DNA from: Nitrospinaceae bacterium
GTDB lineage: Bacteria > Nitrospinota > Nitrospinia > Nitrospinales > Nitrospinaceae
DNA length: 35,731 nucleotides
NCBI GenBank assembly: GCA_029261535.1
Contig: JAJDBF010000072.1
Span: 1-35,731 of the forward strand
Reading direction: 5' to 3'
How positions within the stretch are numbered: the stretch's first letter is position 1; each line of letters opens with the position of its first letter. The position numbers and the translations under genes are program-made. The notes beneath the pieces were generated by a model. That model searched no databases, was not told the origin of the DNA, and was given only the letters and a program-made list of their open reading frames with translations. Of this stretch, positions 31,217 to 35,731 are shown one piece after another.

Positions 31217-33481
31217 CTACCGGTTTTTTTGTTGTGATCGGGATTTGCGGATTTTCTCTTTCAACTTGGCAGGATCGGGAACCTCACCGGTCGGGTCTTC
31301 CAGTTTTTTCAGGGTCAGGGCGAGGCTGGTTTTCCAGGCTTCGTGGGCTTCGCTGAATTTTTTCATTGAAAACAGGACATCACCCAGATGGTCGTACAAA
31401 ACCGGATCGGGTGAAACGTAGATCATGGCTTTCTTGATTTTTTTCAACGCGGAATCGTGATCGCCTTTCTTATGATAAATCCAGCCGAGGCTGTCCAGGA
31501 AATATCCGTTGCGCGGCTGGATGCTGAGAGCCTTTTTCAGATGCTTGAGGGCGCGATCAAGATTCGACCCCTCCGTGGCATAAAGGTAGCCGATGAAATT
31601 GTGTGCGTTGGAGTGGTTCGGGTTGAGGGCGATCACGCGTTCCATGGCCTCGATCGCACGTTGGAACTTTCCCTTGCGTTCATAGAGGGCACCGAGCTCA
31701 AAGAAGTACGCTTCTTTCTGACCGTCCAGCGCGATGGCTTTCTGGATCGTGATGATGGCTTGATCGTATTGTGACAGGGCCATGTGCGCCAGAGCCAGCG
31801 AATGGTACAGGCGGTCGTTGCGCGGCTCATGCTTGAGGGCTGATTCCAATAGACCCACCGACTTGTCCATCTGCTGATCCATCCCGTACAAGCGTGCCAG
31901 ATTGAGTAGCAGATCGACCCGGTTCTTATCTTCCGCGCTGTGACGGTAGGCTTCCACCTCAATGATAGCCTGGTCAACACGTCCCAGGATTTCATAGATT
32001 TTAGAGACGATGAGTCTTATTTCCAGATCATTATTGGTCGCCAGCACTATGCGAAATTCATCAAGCGATTCCAGGTAAGCGGCCTGCTCGTAGTAAACTG
32101 CTCCAAGCAAAGCGTGCAGGGGGACCTGTTTGATCTCAAGCGGGGCGAGGCTGTTTACGCTGTCCATCGAATTGGAACTGGCGACCAGTTTCTCGACCGC
32201 GTCATATTGCTTTTTGATTTCGGGAGTCGGCAGGACTTTTTTGAGGAGCCTGTATTGTTCCAGTGCGTTTTCATACTGGCCCTGTTGCTCCATCAACCGC
32301 GCCAGATATTTACGTGCTTCAAACAGGCTGGGCCTTAAGTTGAGCGCACTGTTCAACTCTTTCTCTGCTTCTTCGAACTGCCGTTCCTCAGCCAGGACGC
32401 GGCCCAGGTAAAAGAAGCCCAGCGGATTGTGCGAGTCGGCAAGGGTCATGGCACGATAAGCTTCAATGGCCTCCTGCGGTCGTTTCATTTTTTCAAACAG
32501 GTTGCCCATCATCAATTTGGAGCGTGCATTTTTCGGATTCTGATCAAAAATTTTCCCGTACTGGTCGAGAGCTTCCTGATGCTTGCCCTGTGTTACCAGC
32601 ACATCTGCCAGAACCATACGGATGGTGGGATTGTTTGGGAACCGTTCCAGTGCCTTTTTAGCCATAGTGGCGGCATCGTCCAGCCGACCCGTCCTTAAGG
32701 TGAGCCGCACCGCGCGTTGGGCAAACCCCTCACGACCGGGCTCGTACTTGACCAACTCCGTGAAGTGGTCACGCGCCAGGTCAAACCGCGCTTCCCGGAA
32801 ACTTTGCAGTCCCATCAGGTAATGGTAATAGGCGCGCGGGTCGCGCAGGTCGGCCTCAGGATTCTTTTCCTTTAATTTCCGGATTTTTTCGACTGCATAG
32901 GACGGGCCCATAGTGATCGGCACCGGGGTCTGGGCTTGCGGACTACTGCCAGAAGCACCGCTTCCCTCTTGCGGGGCGGGTAGACTGGTGCAGTTGGTCA
33001 ATAAAACCACCAGCGTCAACAGGCTCGCGCTGTGCTTGAGGTGTCGCCCGATGCGGGCCAGTGTCTCTTTTAGATGAGAATCCTGAATCATGTCCAATCC
33101 TTCGGTGTCCCGGCCCAGATCATCACTTGGCAAGGGGACGGAGTTTTTAATTGTCTTTATTTTAGTTGAGGCCTTTTCCGGCGCGAAATTTTGACTCTCC
33201 CGGCATTGTATGCGGGTAAACCGTTCTTCGCCAAACGATCGGTTCATGGCAGTCAGGAGTCGCGCTTCCAGCGGTTTAAGAGCATTCACCCAGTTCGCCC
33301 CGGCCACTTCAATATACAGGGTCTTAGAGGCCAACCGCTCCACCCGCGACACAATTGCCAGATCCTGACCGACCGCTATTTCCCATTGTAACGTAACCCA
33401 GGCCAACTCATCAGCCCGAAGGTTGGGAATATTTTCAGTAGCCTTTGATAACACCTTATCCAACGGACTCCAGGAACGCAT
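31217..33481 (-). CDS. DUF721 (DciA-like) domain fused in frame to a TPR lipoprotein
   Basis: A 754-aa open frame from MRSWSPLDKVL (ATG 33481; a GTG 17 codons earlier is less likely). Residues about 1-95 match DUF721/DciA, a helicase-associated domain (LQWEIAVGQDLAIV, TLYIEVAGANWVNALKPLEA, FTRIQCR). After a linker comes an internal Met with its own strong ribosome site (ATG complement 33089-33091), a basic stretch, a hydrophobic core LLTLVVLLTNC resembling a lipoprotein signal (Cys at 164 of 754), and then a long array of tetratricopeptide repeats to the end (for example FDQNPKNARSKLMMGNLFEK, GALYERKGKFQRAIEAMERV), ending in a basic RSRQQKNR tail. From the internal start the TPR lipoprotein would be 624 aa. 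TPR lipoproteins work as scaffolds in envelope assembly. Either a true fusion or two genes that lost the stop between them is possible. Confidence 0.8.
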   Translation of the reverse strand: MRSWSPLDKVLSKATENIPNLRADELAWVTLQWEIAVGQDLAIVSRVERLASKTLYIEVAGANWVNALKPLEARLLTAMNRSFGEERFTRIQCRESQNFAPEKASTKIKTIKNSVPLPSDDLGRDTEGLDMIQDSHLKETLARIGRHLKHSASLLTLVVLLTNCTSLPAPQEGSGASGSSPQAQTPVPITMGPSYAVEKIRKLKEKNPEADLRDPRAYYHYLMGLQSFREARFDLARDHFTELVKYEPGREGFAQRAVRLTLRTGRLDDAATMAKKALERFPNNPTIRMVLADVLVTQGKHQEALDQYGKIFDQNPKNARSKLMMGNLFEKMKRPQEAIEAYRAMTLADSHNPLGFFYLGRVLAEERQFEEAEKELNSALNLRPSLFEARKYLARLMEQQGQYENALEQYRLLKKVLPTPEIKKQYDAVEKLVASSNSMDSVNSLAPLEIKQVPLHALLGAVYYEQAAYLESLDEFRIVLATNNDLEIRLIVSKIYEILGRVDQAIIEVEAYRHSAEDKNRVDLLLNLARLYGMDQQMDKSVGLLESALKHEPRNDRLYHSLALAHMALSQYDQAIITIQKAIALDGQKEAYFFELGALYERKGKFQRAIEAMERVIALNPNHSNAHNFIGYLYATEGSNLDRALKHLKKALSIQPRNGYFLDSLGWIYHKKGDHDSALKKIKKAMIYVSPDPVLYDHLGDVLFSMKKFSEAHEAWKTSLALTLKKLEDPTGEVPDPAKLKEKIRKSRSQQKNR
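33089..33102 (-). promoter_or_regulatory. Internal ribosome binding site and start inside the DUF721-TPR frame
   Basis: AAGGA (33098-33102 complement) lies 6 bases before an in-frame ATG (33089-33091 complement). This start would give a 624-aa protein whose first 34 residues look like a lipoprotein signal ending LLTNC. The signal is better than that of the upstream start at 33481. The residue before Cys is Asn, which is not the usual Gly/Ala, so lipidation is uncertain. Confidence 0.6.
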
Positions 33482-33818
33482 AGAGAGTACCCGACCTGAA
33501 AAAGTATTGTAAGGGAACCTTAAAAAAACCACTTGGGCAAATGTCTCTAGACAGAGCCGGATATATCGAAAGCCCGAATAGCGTTTGACCCCTGTGGTTA
33601 TTTTAGAGTATGTTGACGTGCATCACCAACCTTATAATGGGGCTTTATTCATTCTCTTGTTTTCAGACAGGTATTTTTGGATAAAGCGTAGTGCATTCCA
33701 ACCCAAATGATATTTCTTGTCGGGGGAGTACATCGCCCTCCGCGAAGAGTACGTTGCCCTCCGCGAGGAGTTTACGGTCCGTATTTTATATAAACCGGTT
33801 AACTGATGAATTCATTTT
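33482..33818. other. Divergent intergenic stretch with a 21-bp tandem repeat
   Basis: Lies between the DUF721-TPR gene (minus) and the phosphatase gene (plus) and must hold both promoters; none is clear by eye. At 33727-33768 two copies of a 21-bp unit occur (AGTACATCGCCCTCCGCGAAG and AGTACGTTGCCCTCCGCGAGG, 4 differences), followed by a partial AGTTTA. In one frame the unit reads EYIALRE / EYVALRE, but no start codon or ribosome site supports a gene. No SD-like site is seen before ATG 33819. Confidence 0.5.
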
Positions 33819-35210
33819 ATGACCATGGCTACAATTAAGAAAAAGAAGAAAAAGAAGAAAAAAGTGGTAGTGGAAGAACTGACTCCGTCCGAGATGGTGC
33901 CACCGGAGGATAAGTTCCTGCAGTATGAGGAACGTATCCACCAGTTGGAAACCTGTTACCGCATCACGGGACTGCTCAATTCGGAGTTGAACCAGACGGT
34001 CCTGCTCGACACCATCATGAACATCGCTAAAAAGGTGATGAAGGCCAATGCCTCGAGTTTACTGCTGATTGATGAGGAGCACGGCGACCTCGTGTTCCAG
34101 GTGGCGTTGAGCCGCGTCGGTGAGCGCATCAAGGGGATGACACGCATCAAGCTCGGTCAGGGCGTTGCCGGCACCGTGGCCAAAACCGGTCGCCCCATGG
34201 TCATCAAGGATGCCTACAAAAGTAAACATTTCGATTCCTCCTACGACAAGAAAACCGGATTCAGAACCGGGTCCATCCTGTGCGCACCGCTGAAGGCCAA
34301 GGACAAGATCATCGGCGTTTGTCAGGTGATTCACAGTCAGGGCAAAGGCAAGGCAAAAGGGAAAGTGTTCACCCGCAAGGATCTCGCGCTGTTCAAGCTG
34401 GTGTGCGACAGTGCCGCACTGGCGATCCAGAACGCGCGCATGCATCACATCCTCATGGAAAAGCAGAGGCTGGAAAAGGACATGGAGTTTGCCCAGTCGG
34501 TGCAGGAAAGTTTTCTGCCACAGAATTTCCCGGAGCATCCGCAATTCAAATTTTCCGCAGGCTTTATTCCGGCAAAAAACGTGGGCGGCGACTACTACGA
34601 TTTTATCCGGCTGAGCGAGACCACCCTGGGCGTTCTGCTCGGCGATGTGTCCGGCAAGGGGGTGCCAGCGGCCTTGCAAATGGCAAGGCTGATGAGCGAC
34701 TTTCGTTATGTGTCGACTAAAAATTCCGAGCCGAAGGATGTACTCAAGGAAGTGAATAATATTTTTTTCGAGCGGTCCTATCGCGGCATGTTCACCACCG
34801 TTATTTATGTGGTGCTCGATCTGAAAAACAAGCGGATGCTCATCGCCAACGCCGGCCACCTGCCCATGCTGTTGCAACGCAGGGGCGGCAAGGTTGAGGA
34901 GATCGCCCCCGCGACCGGGACGCCGCTCGGCATGTTGCCGCACAGCCACTATCAACAGGTCGAAAAAGATTTACAGCCGGGCGATCGCGTGGTTCTGCTT
35001 TCCGACGGAGTGACCGAAACCAAAAGCATGGACGATGAATTGTTCGGTCAGGATCGGCTTGTGAAGTTTCTGGAAAAAGAAAAAGGCGAACCTGCTGTGC
35101 TCCTGCAGCAACTCGAAAAAAAGCTCCACGAATTTTCCACCGATGCCCCCCAGCACGATGACAAAACCACCGTCGCTTTCCAGCTCCTCGCCGGAGGGGC
35201 GGCTGGCTGA
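33819..35210 (+). CDS. GAF-domain SpoIIE/RsbU-type PP2C phosphatase
   Basis: A 463-aa protein (start 33819 or the Met two codons on). Residues 7-15 are nine lysines in a row, followed by acidic residues. A GAF sensor domain spans about 58-205 (TVLLDTIMNIAKKVMKANAS, IKLGQGVAGTVAKTGRPMVI, GSILCAPLKAKDKIIGV). After a short helical linker (MEKQRLEKDMEFAQSVQESF, the common RsbU-type linker) comes the SpoIIE PP2C domain at about 245-455: FIPAKNVGGDYYDF, LLGDVSGKGVPAAL, GDRVVLLSDGVTET and APQHDDKTTVAF, with the metal-binding aspartates present. Such enzymes remove phosphate from an anti-sigma antagonist or similar partner to set sigma-factor or motility output. No RsbV/RsbW-like gene is beside it. 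It is convergent with the integrase remnant. Confidence 0.9.
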   Translation: MTMATIKKKKKKKKKVVVEELTPSEMVPPEDKFLQYEERIHQLETCYRITGLLNSELNQTVLLDTIMNIAKKVMKANASSLLLIDEEHGDLVFQVALSRVGERIKGMTRIKLGQGVAGTVAKTGRPMVIKDAYKSKHFDSSYDKKTGFRTGSILCAPLKAKDKIIGVCQVIHSQGKGKAKGKVFTRKDLALFKLVCDSAALAIQNARMHHILMEKQRLEKDMEFAQSVQESFLPQNFPEHPQFKFSAGFIPAKNVGGDYYDFIRLSETTLGVLLGDVSGKGVPAALQMARLMSDFRYVSTKNSEPKDVLKEVNNIFFERSYRGMFTTVIYVVLDLKNKRMLIANAGHLPMLLQRRGGKVEEIAPATGTPLGMLPHSHYQQVEKDLQPGDRVVLLSDGVTETKSMDDELFGQDRLVKFLEKEKGEPAVLLQQLEKKLHEFSTDAPQHDDKTTVAFQLLAGGAAG

Positions 35211-35239
35211 AACTTTATTGAGCAACACTCCGTCCGGGG

Positions 35240-35502
35240 AAGATCATACTCATTACAAAGCCCGTTGAACTTCTTGCCACTGATAGACAATCCCTTTGAT
35301 GCTTTGTAATTGAGTTCATCGTAAAGTCGTTCTACCTTTTCAATTGCTTCCTCTTCATCCTTTAAGTCCAAAGACTTTTTCGGGTAAACCCTCGAACATC
35401 CTGAAACTTCATTCGACAATAAAAACTTCCACCACAATCTTCCCTGCGATGGATAATAAGACGACCTTTTTTGCGAATGTTTTTTTCGCTATCAATACCC
35501 AT
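35240..35502 (-). pseudogene. Truncated, frameshifted tyrosine-recombinase (integrase) N-terminus
   Basis: From ATG 35502 (GAGG 5 bases upstream) one frame gives 46 aa ending GGSFYCRMKFQDVRGFTRKSL then WT and a stop at 35362-35364. A second frame, one base shifted at about the AAAAA/CTTT runs (35375-35388), continues the same protein: KSLDLKDEEEAIEKVERLYD, ELNYKASKGLSISGKKFNGL, CNEY. Read together this is the N-terminal part of a phage-type integrase (a beta-rich arm, then RKSL-T-DEEEAI-KVE-LYDEL-YK-GL, then the start of the SAM-like domain). The catalytic domain with the Arg-His-Arg-Tyr set is missing and the phosphatase gene ends at 35210, so the gene is broken by frameshift and 3' loss. 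It lies next to the 3' end of tRNA-Lys, the usual place for an integrase after integration. A -1 slippage product is possible but not useful given the loss. Confidence 0.72.
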
Positions 35503-35590
35503 CAAATCCTCAAAATCGAGTCAAAAACGAGTAAAGTACAAAATATGGAGTATTGAAAATAAAGAGCTATTTCGATTCGGGGCAGGCTAA

Positions 35591-35633
35591 AAATAAACAC
35601 AGCCACGAGGCTAATTTATCTAAGCGGCTGTAT
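35591..35633 (-). terminator. Probable terminator of tRNA-Lys
   Basis: On the minus strand ACAGCC (35628-35633 complement) pairs with GGCTGT (35601-35606 complement) around a 21-nt loop that can fold partly on itself, followed by a T-rich tract (complement of A-rich 35591-35599). It lies about 17-60 bases beyond the tRNA-Lys 3' end. Confidence 0.5.
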
Positions 35634-35649
35634 TAAAACATTTAATTAG

Positions 35650-35722
35650 TGGGGCGTCACGGGATCGAACCGTGGACCTACTGATTAAGAGTCAGTTGCT
35701 CTACCAGTTGAGCTAACGCCCC
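35650..35722 (-). tRNA. tRNA-Lys (anticodon CTT)
   Basis: A 73-nt cloverleaf on the minus strand. GGGGCGT (35716-35722 complement) pairs with ACGCCCC (35651-35657 complement); the discriminator is A and CCA is not encoded. The anticodon stem ACTGA/TCAGT holds loop CTCTTAA, anticodon CTT for AAG. The D arm GCTCAACTGGTAGAGC and T arm CACGG TTCGATC CCGTG are complete. Its 3' end points to the integrase fragment, so it is a likely old attachment site. Confidence 0.95.
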
Positions 35723-35731
35723 CAATTGCCT

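Noticed and set aside
34059..34955. A 298-codon open frame antisense to the phosphatase gene
   Set aside because: His/Leu/Gln-rich composition typical of a shadow frame; the GAF-SpoIIE motifs on the plus strand are complete.
1..35731. CRISPR array
   Set aside because: No set of short regularly spaced identical repeats was found; the repeats present are dispersed and irregular.

Overview
The window looks like a chromosomal segment of a free-living, flagellated or chemotactic Gram-negative bacterium of a deep-branching, deltaproteobacterial or Nitrospinota-like type. The placement is an inference from gene content: futalosine-pathway menaquinone synthesis (MqnA), a K+-dependent type membrane pyrophosphatase, the order lolB-like / ispE / tRNA-Gln / prs / L25 / pth, GspA/GspB secretion assembly factors, outer-membrane-type lipoproteins, and several c-di-GMP related proteins. 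No species can be named from the sequence alone.

Layout. 1-5.4 kb: tail of a chemotaxis receptor, an arsenate reductase-like gene, a DUF484 protein with a degenerate GGDEF domain, a short ArgA-type acetyltransferase, an isolated flagellar rod-family gene, and a coupled pair of a 90-aa protein and a DnaC-like ATPase with an N-terminal cysteine cluster. 5.4-9.4 kb: a small gene between two related direct repeats, then a lipoprotein made of two CcmH/CycH-type Ig-like repeats followed by an SGNH hydrolase, and a convergent GGDEF-PilZ protein. 9.5-13.2 kb: a leucine-rich-repeat protein, an unknown 124-aa protein, and a DUF2157/GDYXXLXY membrane pair. 13.2-18.1 kb: GspB-like and J-like-domain/GspA genes, then two tandem paralogous membrane proteins. 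18.5-22.5 kb: a co-oriented trio of a cysteine-motif protein, a RiPP-type radical SAM C-methyltransferase-like enzyme and an alanine-dehydrogenase-like protein. 22.6-23.4 kb: an A+T-rich HEPN/Abi_C gene, probably a phage-defence gene gained by transfer. 23.5-33.5 kb: mqnA, hppA, then a housekeeping block on the minus strand. 33.8-35.7 kb: a GAF-SpoIIE phosphatase, a broken integrase fragment and tRNA-Lys.

How parts work together. The minus-strand block from the DUF721/TPR gene to pth joins envelope lipoprotein handling, isoprenoid synthesis (IspE), PRPP synthesis (Prs) and translation (tRNA-Gln, L25, Pth). GspA/GspB would help a secretin pass the cell wall. MCP, GGDEF-PilZ, DUF484 and GAF-PP2C proteins point to signal-rich regulation of motility or surface life.

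Intergenic regions are full of a dispersed repeat family (cores like CCTTCGACAGGCTCAGGGTG and AGGCGAGATTCTTC). The most unusual points are the radical SAM trio with no visible precursor peptide, the in-frame DUF721-TPR lipoprotein fusion with a strong internal ribosome binding site, the J-like domain without HPD fused to GspA, the tandem CycH-Ig lipoprotein, and the frameshifted integrase stub beside tRNA-Lys.
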